From the NCBI GenBank assembly GCA_019633425.1, contig WSUB01000011.1, positions 234,070-298,069 on the forward strand: DNA of 64,000 bases. The letters are read 5' to 3'. Below are positions 33,482-46,695 of this stretch, piece after piece (position 1 is the first letter of the stretch; every line of letters starts with the position of its first letter). The notes under the pieces are model-generated. The model saw only the letters and a program-made list of their open reading frames with translations, ran no database searches and was not told the origin of the DNA. A program made the translations under genes and the position numbers. The stretch is from Tulasnella sp. 424. Its lineage: Eukaryota > Basidiomycota > Agaricomycetes > Cantharellales > Tulasnellaceae.

Positions 33482-36400
33482 TCACTCTACCAACGCAGCC
33501 AATCGTCGAACATGAGGAACGTTAAGATATGCTGGAACGTAAGTTTCTAGGCCCGAGACCTCTCGCGGCATGGGAAGTTCGTAAGGTCCCGCCTCTTCCG
33601 TTTCCGGTGTAAGCAGGAGATGGTCGTTGCGGTCGCCGTCCCGGACGCGGGAAGCCACGACCTTGAGGATTTCTGGGGAGATTGGATTCTGCAAATCGGA
33701 CAATTATGAGTAAGACTTTGGGGTATAATAGACAACATTATCGCTGACCTCGTAGTCCGCGACAAAGTAGTTAGTGCACATCCGCTGGATTTGAGAGGGG
33801 CTGAGCATCCAGCACACGTCGTAAATAATCTCAATATCTGCCGCAGAGGCCTAAAAGGGGGAAATCAGTCAACCTGGGTTCGTCTGACGGCTAAGAGTGT
33901 CCGCGCTAACCTTCTTCAGTTGAAGCAATTTGGTGGCCTGCATTAGGTGCTCGAGTTGGAGTGTCCCTTCAGGCATATCGTGCGACTTGCACCATTCTTC
34001 GATACGAGTGATGTTGTACTGAATTTGCATCGCTGATTGAAAGTAAATCTGTCAGGAGGTACTCGACTCTCACGAAACCAGTCTCTTACCTCGCTTCCAG
34101 GAGCAGAAGTTCCGGCGCATCAGAAGGTCGTTGAAGCTGTTCACGCCAATCAGTTTGAGTAGGTCGATGATTACTTGCTGAACAACCGAATCCTCCATGT
34201 AATAGCACTTCAACGTTTTGTAGACCTTGTTCAGGAGGTTGAGAATGTCGTCCATGCTGTACTGGGGTGTCGTGTTCACGTTGAGCAATCGATTGAACAA
34301 GCGTCCTCCGCCATCCTTGGTTTGGAAGCCGGGCAGAGCTTGGCTCTCAATGAGCGCGGGGACGATCATCTTTGCCAAACGGGCCTTGGTAGCAGACATC
34401 CAACTGTGGTAGATGTTGTACTCTAAGCTGTCAAGGTCATGCTTGACGACACCAACGAGACGCTCGTAGTCTTTCCATTCGAACTCCCGCCCTCCAGCTT
34501 CTTCTGTCGGACCGATACCTTGAAGCATATCGCTTTCGGCGACGCAGATGAAAGACAAGATCTCGTGAACGTTGCTCAGCCAGAAAACACCAGGCACGAT
34601 GGCATCTTCACCAGAGAAGGACTGAAACAAATGAAATCGAATCAGTGACGAGACTGGACCAGCAACACGGCGAGTCATACCATGACGTGAGACTGGATAG
34701 TCTGCATAACGTTTGCCAGGAATCGCTCGCTCTCGGCGATAAGCCCATACTTCCACATCTCGTTCGTGATCAGGCTGATGAGGTTGGCAGGGAACAATAC
34801 TTCCTTCAGGCTTGGTGTGTTGTTTGCGGAAGCCTGAGGAACCTTGAGTCCTCGAATCAAGCCTTGTAGGACATCGTCGTCTAGGTTCTTCTCGTCCTCG
34901 AGTAAACGAATCTTGTCCTCAACTGGGTCATCCGTGATGCTCTCCAAGCCCATAGGTGGCATGTGTCGGTTGAACATCGGTGCGCCATCTGGTCCAGTGA
35001 ATGCCACGGAAACGGCGCGATTGCCTGAAGGATCCCTTCCAGATCGAGTGCTGAGCTCTCCAAAGCTTTGCATCGAGTCCACGGCGTACGTTCCTGCAGA
35101 GCTATGCCGGCGCAGGTGCCGCTTCGCGTTGGATACTGGGGTAGTGGGATTGGAGGTGCCGTTGGGAACATGGGCCGCCTCGGGTGCTGCAGCGGGGGCG
35201 CCGGGTCGGAGGGAGTAGCCGAAGGTAGGCGACGGTGGCTCGCGAACACCCTTGGTAAGGGCATTGAGAGCGTTGGCACGGTTGAGCTGTTCGCGAAGTG
35301 TTGCAAGCTCGTTCTTGAGTGACAAAACGGATGGATCTTCGCCGGCGGGACGTGGCGCGGTTCCGTTGATGGTTAATTTGGATTTCTCCTCCAACTTTTG
35401 GGCCTGCTTCTGGAGGTCTTCCGTGAGTTTATGAATCATCTCTTCCTGGTCTGTGACCTTCTTCGCTGATTCAGCCAACCGCGTCTCAATCCCTGTCTTC
35501 ATCTCCATGATTTCCTCGAATTTGGTCGAGGGGACGTAGCTAGATTGTAACTCGGCTTGCAGTTGTTTGGCCTTGGTATCGGCCTCACTATGCTTGGCTT
35601 GCCAATTGGCGAGCTGCTGCTCCAACTCATTGAGACGAGAGTTCAATTCCTTCTTCTCCTGGGTTCGTTGCTGAAGAGTCTGCGTGAGCTCGACGACCTT
35701 GTTCTCAAGCTTGTACGAGATCTCCTTAAACTTGGAGACGGAACGGGCTTCAGCTCGGAGATGCTTGAGTTCCTTGCGAGCCAACCTTCGCCGGAGGCAG
35801 CATTGAAGATAGATGACGAGGTGGACTTCACGCTTGTAGTTGCGGCGGGAAAGGAGACCACGAAGAAGACTCTGCAATCGGACGGAGGCGTCCTTGGTTC
35901 TCTCCTCCAAGTAGGCTCGTCGAGCACGTGCTCCGCGGATACCTTCGAGGAAAACCAGGTCAGTTGCTAGCACCGCCGTAGCTATAAGAACAACTCACGG
36001 CTCTGAACCAAGATGACCGAGTTCCGCACGTCGACGAACTGCTTCCTCTGGATGTACCTGCGAGCAAGGCACTGGTACCTCTTCGCGGCGACCTCCTTTC
36101 GGATCGACAATACGAGCCTCCTGGCCATGATGCCTCGCCACCAAGTTTGGATCTTGATGGCAGAGGCCCGCATCTTGATGTATCTCTTACGAAGCAGCAT
36201 GCGTTTCATGTTCTTCTGGACCGCAGTGACAAGATAGTTGAGACGGTCGGAGCGGAGGCCTTCCAGGAAGGCGAGCATGCCAGCTCGGAAGAAGATCTTG
36301 GTGAGACCGACTTGATACTTGTCTTCGTCCTTGATCGTCTTTTCCAAGATCATCATGCAAAGCTCCTTAATCTGAGGGCCCCAGTGCGCAGATGGCACAA

Positions 36401-39086
36401 GCATGTAGTATCTAAGAAAAGTCATATCAGGGTCTGTTGCCGATTAGGCTCCCGAGAGGACGACCCACCGTTCCGCGAACTCCTCGAACGTCCACCGAGT
36501 GGGGTAGCCAGCACAGCTAATCCGAATAGTTTCCAGAACACCACAAGCTCGCAATTGACCGAGAACCTGCTGTGGCACAAACTCCCAAGCCTTCTTAGCC
36601 TCGTTTGGTTTGATACACCGGATGTAATGGGCGTTCGTTGTACCGATGGTGTCCATCAAATTGATCAAAGAGCCTTTGAAGATCGATCCTAGAGTCGGCT
36701 TCTTAGCTACGGCTCCTGGCTTTCCACCCTTGCCGCCTCCGGAGGTCAACGATGCTCGACCGGGATCCGGAATGAGAGACGCTCGCTTGTTTGTCGAGCT
36801 TGTGCTACCCTCTGACGGTGCAGGCGATGCAGGTGGTACTGGAGGACCGTCCGCGACTCTGCTCGAGGCCAAGGCCGCGTCCAAAACCTCCTTGAGGAAC
36901 GTGTTTCGGGTAGTCGATAGAAGTGTGAGGTGTTCGTCGGGGACGGTGTCGCGGTTCTTTTCGATGAAGCCTTCGGATTCGTAGGTGACATCGAGAGCAT
37001 AGTGGGCGATGGTGAATGCGGTGCTACCGAACCTTGGTTTCTTGAAGGTATCCTTGTTTGTCGGTTTGTCGAGTTGGGAGTACAGCTTCTGAACGAATGA
37101 CTGGTCCGTTCCAGATGGTAGGCGGGATTCTTCATCGAGAAGAGCGAGGACACCAAGTTTGCCTTCGATGATGTCGATACAGGCTTGGTTGTCTGAGAAT
37201 TCGATGAAGGTCCAATTGATTTGCTCCCGAACGTACTCCTCCTGCTCGAGCTTGAAAACGTGGGCATTGAACTGGGAGAAATTCGAGGTGTCAACGAGAC
37301 TTGTTTTCAGAAGTACGCAAGCATTGTCTTACCTCTTGCTGAAGCTTCTCGTTGGCGTAGTTAATACAAAATTGTTCGAAGCTGTAATGCGAATCATGCT
37401 CAGTCGCAGCGCACGTAGATACATACATCAGTGGTACATACCTGTTCTTCTTGAAATGCTCGAAACCATAGATATCAAGCACACCGATAAAATATTCAGC
37501 CCGATTGGCTCCCTCGCCGTTTTCACCAACCAAGCTCTCGTTCACAACAGCGACGAGCCATTCGAACATGCAAGCGTACACGAATTTAGCCACGGAATCA
37601 CGGACGACGAGTGCCTGCTGAGCGTTCAACGACGTCACGATCTTTTCAGTTCTCGTCGTAATTTGTTTCTTGACCGTCCACTTTTTAAACTCGTCTAACC
37701 GAACGCCAAGGAACTGGGTGGCGGTCTGTAACGCAGGGTCCACATCATCGATGTTACAGTCATTTCGAGAGGGGATGATTTTGACGTTGCCGAGGTGAAG
37801 GAGAGCAGCTAATAGTTTGAAGACGGCCCATTGCTTCTCGACGCTAATGCCCACAGTCGACAAAGCGGTTTGAGTGCCGCGGAACTCTTCTGCGTCGTCT
37901 ACACCAGGAATGGTAACAGATGCATCGCCACCTTGCCGCAGGTAATGGAAGCTTGTGACGCCACCGTCGAGCTTGTAGTCTCGTCGCTCCTTCATAGGAG
38001 CACCACTGCAGAGTTGGTAGAAGATGTGGTAATTCCGCTCGGTTTCGGGTTGGAAGACGAGACGGGAACGTTCGAGGAGGTACGTTCGGATTCGGGCACC
38101 GACGATTTGCTGCTGGCCATCGAAGAGAATCTGGACGTATTTTCGGTTATTTACGCGGTATGGAGCGCCACTTAGAAAGGAATCGAGTCCGAACCTGCAA
38201 GTATTTTCCGAAACGGGAAGAGTTATCGTTACGAGTTGTCTTGGCATTACCGAAGGCTTCGAGGATAGGATTTGTGGCGAGCATCTGCTGTTCGACTTCC
38301 GTTGACTCGTCGACAGCTTTGCCACGAACTTTTGAGCCGTCGGTGTCGCCGTTCACCGAGGCGAGGAAACGCATGATCAATTTCGCCTTTGAGAGGTCTC
38401 TTCAGTCAATTCGTCACGCCTCCGCGGTGCATGTACTAGCAGAAGGACCTACAGATTCGGTCTTTCCCGCACCGGACTCTCCGGATACGATAATGGTCTG
38501 GCCGATGTTGTCCCTCCGCATTCGGGTATACGCGTCCTCTGCGATGGCGAAAAGATGGGGCTCAAGCTCGCCTTTTCGGCGACCTACATAGGCTTGGATG
38601 ATTTCGGGACCATAGAGAGTGACGCGTTGGAAAGGGTTCATTGCAATTAAGACGATGCCAGAGTAGGTATAAATGCTGTGCTGGGCATATCGATTCCGAA
38701 TAGTATGGAGGACTGTAGGTTGTCATGCTATGAGTATAGTGAGCCATTGGGAAAACGCAGAGGCGTTCAAACCTGATGGTTCGTTAAGATGGGAGAGCGT
38801 GGCAAGGTCATCGACTGCTTCAAGCAATGGAGGGTTTCGTAGCGGCGGCGCTTCTTCTTTTGAGGTGTCGAGAGAGTGCTCCTGAGATGGGCAGACAGCT
38901 CGATCAGCAACGTCTAAGACGCGCCGGAGGGGAAGCGCGTTTTTTTACCTTTCCACGCTCGTCGACAAAAGTGAGCTTAACGGCGTTGTCACCGACAGCA
39001 GTGGCAGCTGTGATCTCTGCTGAGATCCATCCTTGGTCCTTGTCTGCGATCCATATCCTGGTCCCTTTCGTGTAGACCTCCGACAT
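33482..39086 (-). CDS. MYO2: Class V myosin heavy chain
   Basis: This is an actin-based motor that carries secretory vesicles and organelles to growth sites. It starts [20 protein letters not shown], an SH3-like myosin N-domain. Motor motifs run in order: [18 protein letters not shown]-loop [10 protein letters not shown], switch [14 protein letters not shown], switch [14 protein letters not shown], and actin-binding [10 protein letters not shown]. The converter region has [18 protein letters not shown] motifs occupy about 36200-35750 ([69 protein letters not shown]). A coiled coil follows ([19 protein letters not shown]). The C-terminal globular DIL cargo domain ends near [17 protein letters not shown]. 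Loop 2 carries a Ser/Pro/Gly-rich insert ([20 protein letters not shown]). About fifteen exons, roughly 1,600 residues. It is the largest gene in the window. Confidence 0.95.
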
Positions 39087-41787
39087 GATTGGTCTGAGAG
39101 GAAGTGGGAGGGGAGTGGGTCGTAAGGAAGGTCGTGAAAAAAGGAGAAGCGATGAAAGCGAATCTGGTGTGTGGGCAGTCTAGTTACCAATGTTCAAAGT
39201 TCGACGGACGACGCGCGGAACGGGCTTTGCGTCCCCCATCTCCGAATCTTTACCCCAAGAGTGCAGAACACGCAGCATGCATGACTTGGCATCCTTTGTA
39301 CTGCATTTAGGAGGTAGACTCTAATAGTGCTTTTAGATGTTCCCCCACTATTAGATGCTGTCGGAACCATGCATGCCGCCACGGCCTGGGTGGAAATCAC
39401 TCAACCAATGCCACGCGCACGATTTTTCAAAACCAAAGGGTGTTCTTGGTAGCTATAATTTTGGGAGCATTCGACGGTTCAGCTTTTCACGTAAATTGGT
39501 AACGCTTCGAAGCGATGTGTTACCGCATTTTAACGGAAGTCGAACCCTGAGCTTAGGAACACCCCTATTCGTCTTCCTCCGTCAGGAGCCGTTTGCTATT
39601 GCCACAGGAACTGTGGATGATGCACACCTTGCACCTAAGCTGAATTGCGAGCTCCAGTTGGTGCTCACCAAAGAGACTCTATGGCAGCCATGATACAAGA
39701 AGAGAAGGCTGAACGCTTGCAGAAGAATAACTTGGATAGGAGACAACCACGACCCAGCGCTTGACGAAAGGAGGAAGCCACAGTTGACTTTCTGCTCGGA
39801 GAGGACAACCTAAAAGGGTTCCGATGCCCGCTCTTTTGCGCAACAGGATAACAGCGACGGCGATAAATGAATAAATAAGGGTGTCGCAAACAGGGTCTCG
39901 GTCAATTAACCACCGCAATGCACTGGATCTCCGAGCCAAGCTTCAAATCCGTGCAGGACCAGTATGCCGTCGCGAATAAAGCTTGTTTTAATTGCACAAA
40001 GAACACAGAGCTATCGCTCAGTGATTTCTCTGTATTCGAGCGGGTTCTAGCTACGCGGGGCCCGGTACGGTTCTCGTGGTCAAGATTCTAGCGCTTCTGA
40101 GATAATTTCGGCTTGGGTGAAGCGAATGCCTAGGAAGTAAGCTCGAGAAGTGTGATTTGGGTCCTTTTGGCAAATGATTGTCTTTGCGTCGGCGTTCCAT
40201 TTCAGAAAGCTTCGCTCCGCCCCTCAGACGTGACTGCAAGACGCTGCGACCGGCAAAGCCATACGCTCTGCCTGACGGTTAATCATCGTTCTTCTTCGTT
40301 TCGGGCTCTCTTCAGACCTCTTAAAACGCGCGGGGACGTCCTCGTGGTCAACCCTAGATAACGTTATCCTCCTTGAGACGTGCGCACATGCACACGCAGA
40401 TGCGAATATATTTTAAAATTTGAAACCACTTGGTCGACTTGTCTCTCTGACAAGCTTGATGAACGTTATTCTCTATGCAGGTAACTTTCATACTGAGTGG
40501 AAGTTCGCTGTCGATTCCAGAATGTGAGCTTACGAACTCGGGCAGGTTCCAGAGGAAAGGAATGCAGCCGAGGATCCACCCCCCAACACGCACTTCCGTA
40601 AGGCTTTGCCCAACTCTCCGTTTCACTGGATTACCGTGATCCTATGGTACATTTGTACGTTCCATTGTCGCCTTGAAAGTTTCGTCTTGCCGAGGTCTGC
40701 AGGCTAAAAGAAAACCGAGAGCATCCCACCGAAACATTCTGTTTCAGAGAAAACCTGCCATCTGTGGGGTCATATAATAGAAGATTAAATTTCTGGTGTT
40801 CTTCGTTCGACCTGAACGGCGAGTCTAATCCCAAAGAGTCATGTTTAGAGGACCCAAAGGCTGGGTGGACAGAAAACGTCGCTGGAAATGATAGTTTTGG
40901 GCTCAGAAATATTCCCTCGGCGTCATATGTTCTCAGAGATAAAGTTGGTAGCGGTTACCGTGTTGCTCGAAACAAGTCGATAGGCGAATTTCTTCGTTTT
41001 TGCCTGTTGCTCGTCTTCGGGTTATCTCCTGACCATACCCAACGCATTGGATAGAATGACCTCAGATGATGTTGAAAATCAGGTTTGTGGTCGATCATGC
41101 CCCTCGTGGCTATGTGTTCTGCGCCCTCCACACGCTCGCTGTGCTTAGCCGATAGACTTGGAAGCGAATCTGCAGCTCTATCTGCGGCGTCGAAAACAAG
41201 CGCGGCTTGTGTGCCTTTTACTCAGGGTTCATTCGACGGTCTCCGTCTTCTTCCCTGCCATTGTTGACCTGACCAGACGCACACCCGAAGCCACCTCACC
41301 TCACTCTGCAGCCATCCTGATAGGCTGCTACGACCGGCACACGACCAGTCCCAGCCCATCCTCGAATTCTTACCTCGACTGCATATCTTATTGCAGCCCT
41401 CCATCATCAGTTCGCCAGGACAGGTTCTCCAAAGTGCGACTCAGCGCACTTTTCACCAATATCCCGCCTCCACATTACGTTTTCCTGGTTCTATCTTATT
41501 ACTCCATATTTTACCCGCCTGTATTTCATATCCCCCCAACCGCATTTCACCTCATCACCATATTCTTCATCGGACTGCAGCCCTCCATCACAACCTCACT
41601 TTAGGCCGAAAGCCCCTACCCCCGCCTAATAATCGACCTCCCACAGAGACAACGCCTCGCCGAAAGCACGCCCCAACCATTCGGTCCGAACGATAAAAGC
41701 ATTCGTCGTCGTCGTCTTGGACTTGGATCTCTCCCATATTCATCTCTTTACTCCCTTGCTCCACCCGAATCGTCGTTCGTCATCATC
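39087..41787. other. 2.7 kb region without a recognised gene
   Basis: This lies between divergent myosin V and Vip1 genes. ORFs in all frames are short and show no domain, signal peptide or conserved motif. From 41230 to 41780 the plus strand is C/T-rich and probably forms the promoter and 5' leader of the Vip1 gene. The middle (39300-41100) could hold an intron-rich lineage-specific gene or a non-coding RNA, but nothing supports one. Confidence 0.4.
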
Positions 41788-44700
41788 ATGGACGAACCCC
41801 GTTCGAGAAAGGCCACTTTTCAGCTCCGGACAGCTAGCTACAATGATCATTCAGGCTCGAGACGATCTTCTTCTGTACTCTCACGTTCCCATTCACCATC
41901 CCCAACGCCGTCAGAGACCTATCAAGGTAATCCGGTCATTGTCGGCGTTTGTGCGATGGACATCAAAGCACGGTCCAAGGTGAACCTTTCATTGCTCAAC
42001 GGGCTAAACTACCACATCATTTGACATAACAGGCAATTCTAATAGGCCATGCGCGAGATCCTCACACGACTGGTTGCTCGAGGACGTGGTAACATCGAAG
42101 TCAAGGTCTTTGGTGACAAGGTCATCCTTGACGAAGGTAATTCCGTGCCATCACTACCCTCCTCTACCAAAGCCCCCTAACCGATTCCCCTCTACCAACA
42201 TAGATGTAGAGAACTGGCCTCGCTGCGATATCCTCATCTCCTTCTTCAGCACCGACTTTCCGCTGCGAAAAGCCGTCGAATACGTAAAACTCCGCCAACC
42301 TGTGTGCATAAACGATCTCGCAATGCAGGAACTCCTCTGGGATCGCCGCTGCGTCTTAAAAATCTTGGATCATGTTGGTGTTCCATCTCCTTATCGAGTC
42401 GAAGTTAGTAGGGATGGCGGCCCAAAGATCTCCGAGGACGTCAAGGCTCAGGTGGAGGCGAGCCTCGGATTGAAGCTTGAGTGGCCAGTCCTTGGCCCGG
42501 ACTTCAAGTTACGAGAGGACGGGGATGCCATCATTGTCGATGGAAAGGTGATAGAAAAGCCTTTCGTCGAAAAGCCTGTCAGTGGAGAAGATCATAATAT
42601 TTATATATACAATCGCGGTGGTGGCGGAAGGCGCCTTTTCCGTAAGGTGGGTCGTCGGTGTCTTCTCCGTCCATCACACCAATTCAAACCTTTATCCTAA
42701 TCATCCCATACAGATTGGCAACCAGTCAAGCGTCTTCGACCCAGAATTGATAGAACCTCGGACCGACGGATCGTACATCTATGAGGAATTCATCGATGTC
42801 GAGAATGGTATGTTACCCGGTTGAGCCCGTTTGGGGGTAGTTTGACTGAATGTTTGTTTACTACCGGAAGCCGAGGACATAAAGGTCTATACCGTTGGAT
42901 CGACCTACACTCACGCCGAAACGAGGAAGTCTCCTGTCATAGATGGCTTGGTTCGCCGGAACACGGAAGGCAAAGAGATAAGGTGAATTGACTCGTCTCA
43001 AGGAGGTGGCAGTGTGTCCACACGATACCACTCACTCACACCCTTTACAATCTCCTATTCTCCTCTCTTACAGATTCATAACTCGCCTTTCCGAAGAGGA
43101 AAATCTGTGGGCAAAGAAGATATGTGAAGGCTTTGGGCAGCGCGTGTGCGGTTTCGACGTGCTTCGCCCGAAGGGAGCCGAAAAGAGCATGGTTATAGAC
43201 GTTAACGGTTGGAGTTTCGTTAAAGGCAACGAGTCGTACTACGGTGAGCTTAACTTCTCCCCTCCCCGGTCCCCCTCCCCCTCCCCCCCCCCCTTCGGAT
43301 AACGGATTCTCATTCTTATCGCCGATGTGCGCCTTACTCCTAGACCGGGTATCCGACATCCTGGCCGAGCTTTGCTTCAAAGTCAGCGTCACCCCCACTC
43401 GGCGTACCATCGCTCAGGAACTTCTTCAAGCCTACAATAATCCATCCTCCCAAGCCTCGTCACCGCGTATGATTTCGGGTGACATAACACCCACGACGAA
43501 CAGCGCAGCGCCCGAGAGTGGAGCTGGCTCAGGGTCCTGGATGCTCAAAGCAAACGTCACCGTCTTCAGACACGCCGACCGCACTCCGAAACAGAAGCTC
43601 AAATACAGTTTCCCTGTTAGCGAACCATGGGCTCAACCGTTTATCAAATTATTGAATGGCGCGACGGAGGAGATTTTCCTAAGGGACCGTGAACAGCTTA
43701 ACCTTATCGTCGAGGCTATTGAAGAGGCCAAGCAGATCATCGCGACTCATGGGTCGGTCCAGCATGCCGAACTTAACGGACACTCTGTCAGCACTTCAGC
43801 GCAAGAGGATCTGGCCAAGCTGGCTCAGCTGAGTGCCGCGTTGGAGAAGAAGATCGATTTGCCCGGGACGAAGGCCCAGTTGAAGCCCACGTATCGCAAG
43901 GTCAAGCCGTCTATAGTTAGGGGTGTTACGGAAGGAGGAACTGTGAGCCTAAATGGTGATTTGGCTACCAGTATCACCCAGACGGGTGAGGGTCCTCCTG
44001 GCGCGGTCTTGGACCCGAGTGGCCAGGTCAAGGGCGGACTGGGCGTGGCTGTTCAAACATCAACGGGTCCAGGAACCACTGGTGGCAAACGTCTAGAGAA
44101 GTTCCAGCTTGTGTTCAAGTGGGGAGGGGAGGTATGTTTAAGAGATCGTGTCACTAGGTTTCAACTAAAGACTTATCCCACTTCTGTTGATTAGTTTACA
44201 CATGCCGCACGCTATCAGTCCAGAGACCTCGGCGAAAACCTACGGAAAGATATCTCTATCCTCAGTATGTCAATCTGCGAGAAGTAAATATCCTCGCTGA
44301 CCGCGAACTTGTTGTTACAGATAAGGAAATGCTTCACAACGTCCAAATCTTCACCTCTTCGGAGCGTCGAGTTGTTGCCTCTGCGGAGATATTCGCCGCT
44401 GCTCTCCTCGACAACATGATGCCTCGGAACGTCGGCCATCTCAACCCCCCCGGAAGCCCTCTTCCTCTGCCCCACACGCCTCCTTCGCGCTCAGCAAGGT
44501 CATCTGAAACCGGCTCGGCTATGGACAAACCTGCAGTCCCTTGCTACAAGCTGATTGTCCGTAAGGACCTTCTTGACGACTCCAATGCTGCCAAGGACTT
44601 GATGGACGAAGTCAAGAAGCGACTGAAGACCCTACTACGCAATGGAGAGAGCGAGCGGAGACCAGAATTGACTTGGCCAAAGAACATGAATGCCGAGCCT

Positions 44701-45996
44701 GCGCAAGTCGTACAAGAGGTCATCCAGCTTATGAGTTCCTTCCGCACCACGATGAGGAAGAACTTTGAGACATTGGACGTGGATAAGATCCAGGAGAGAT
44801 GGTGCTGTGGAGACGACCCGTTCTTGTTCAAGGAACGGTGGGAGAAGCTGTTTGACGATTTCTGTGATGTGAAGCAGGAGAAGTTTGACCCCTCGCGAGT
44901 AAGTTTGCCGAGCGTTGCTTCCCACAATTTCAGGAGGTCTGATGGGATTGCTTTAGGTCAGCGAGCTGTATGACGCTCTCAAGTTCTCTGCACTCCACCA
45001 TCGGACATTCCTGTTCGCTATTTTCAGCGAGAATGGAGGCAAGGTCGATCTAAATGATAGACGACTGCACGAGCTTTACGCACGCGCGAAGGCTTTGTTC
45101 GATCTAGTCGCACCGCAAGAATACGGAATTGAGGCTTCCGAAAAGTAAGCAGGAGCCACTTAAAATCGGACCTTCCCCCACTAACGATTAGATCTTCCAG
45201 GGAGGAGATTGGAGTTCTGACATCGCTGCCATTGCTCCGAAAGATTGTTGCCGATTTAGAGGCGGTCAGGAATTCCGGAGGGAGCGGTTTGACTGTCTAT
45301 TTCACTAAGGTTCGTGGCCGATCGGACGGTCTGTAGACGACTGATCTAAGCAAAGCCCTCCAACAGGAAAGCCATATTCACACGTTAGTCAACCTGGTGC
45401 TCTTCTCTGGCCTACCAATCGCAAACCCGAGGATTCCAGAACTGGATTACTCTTCGCACATCACGTAGGTCCTAGTGTTATTACCTGCCCTTTCGGGATA
45501 CTGACGATATCTTGCCTTAGGTTCGAACTGTACGAGAGGAGCGGCGGCCACAGCAAGACAGATAAGGAATACTCAATTCGTCTCTCAATCAGCGAGGGTG
45601 CACATTCATCGTGAGTAGATAGACTGGGTATTGGAGGACGAACTTTTCTGAAGGACAGGGGCATTTACAGCAACGTATTGGATTCTGCCCTTGATGCCCG
45701 TCATGCCCTCAACGTCAAGCCAAGGAGGTAAGGAATATATCTCTTTAGATATGCGTTTGTGCTCACGTGCTCCCTATCCTCAGAAAATTGACGCAACACC
45801 TTGACTACGGCCTCGTAATTGAGAAGCTGTCGAAGCACTTCCATCGCGTACCTGAGGTAGAGCCGTCTTCTCAATGGAGCAGATTCAGACTCTGACAGAA
45901 GTATCTTCTTTTTCCTAGGATGAAGACGAGGAGCCATTAGAGGCCATTGACGTTCCGTTGGCAAATGGGCACGCGAGTGACGGATCCAGAGGATAA
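41788..45996 (+). CDS. VIP1: Inositol hexakisphosphate / diphosphoinositol-pentakisphosphate kinase (Vip1/Asp1/PPIP5K)
   Basis: This bifunctional enzyme makes and breaks 1-diphospho inositol pyrophosphates, which signal phosphate status and affect polarity. An N-terminal Ser-rich leader ([20 protein letters not shown]) precedes the ATP-grasp kinase. The kinase shows [100 protein letters not shown]-type strands, [10 protein letters not shown] and [14 protein letters not shown]. The histidine acid phosphatase domain begins with the [13 protein letters not shown] motif ([18 protein letters not shown]) and continues over [20 protein letters not shown]. Later exons give KYDLSRISELYD-like helices, [19 protein letters not shown] (catalytic HIH/HTL region) and an acidic end [18 protein letters not shown]. 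More than fifteen exons. Its 3' end has been copied into the repeats downstream. Confidence 0.94.
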
Positions 45997-46695
45997 TTAG
46001 ATTTTGTTAATGTTCGGAATCGGCATGTAGCAGCATCCTGTTTTGTTCACCAGTCACTTGTATCGGTCATTAAATCCTGTAGTCGTAAGTATAAATTTGT
46101 CTCTTATCGAGCTATGAGATTGGCTGTCGGCAATCGAATCGAGTGGCACGAACGGCGCGCCATATCCCGGCCCCTCCTTTCCGCGAGGACTGTCATGAAC
46201 TCTCCATGATCCCCTTGAATTTCTAGAGCGTGGCATCCGCTCGGGTAGCGGTGCAGCTCGTATAAATAACCGAGTACGACGCGGTGTGTTAGGATCTCGT
46301 TGATGCCCGTGGCCTTTACCACATCTATTCACGATCTCGCATCGTACTCCGAACACCCACCTCTCAAAATGTTGAGTCATCATGTCACCGAATAATGAAA
46401 TTGTAAACCAGCGAAAAGTTCTAATGCAGCGTCCGGTGTCCAGCCAGCGTCTCAAAAGCATGCTCAGAAGGTAATTATTTATGTATGCATACGTCCCTGC
46501 CGTTGATGTGTCGACTTGACTCAGATAAACTCAGAGTATAGCTAATGTCGGGGGCATGCAATCAATCACATTGGATGAAGCCTCGTATACAGTAATCTGG
46601 ACAATCCCAACCACCAAATGCCACTCGATTCCAAGGATAGTCCCAAATAGCTACCCAGGCGAAGGGTTTTGTCCCGAAGAGGTAAGGTTCGATCC

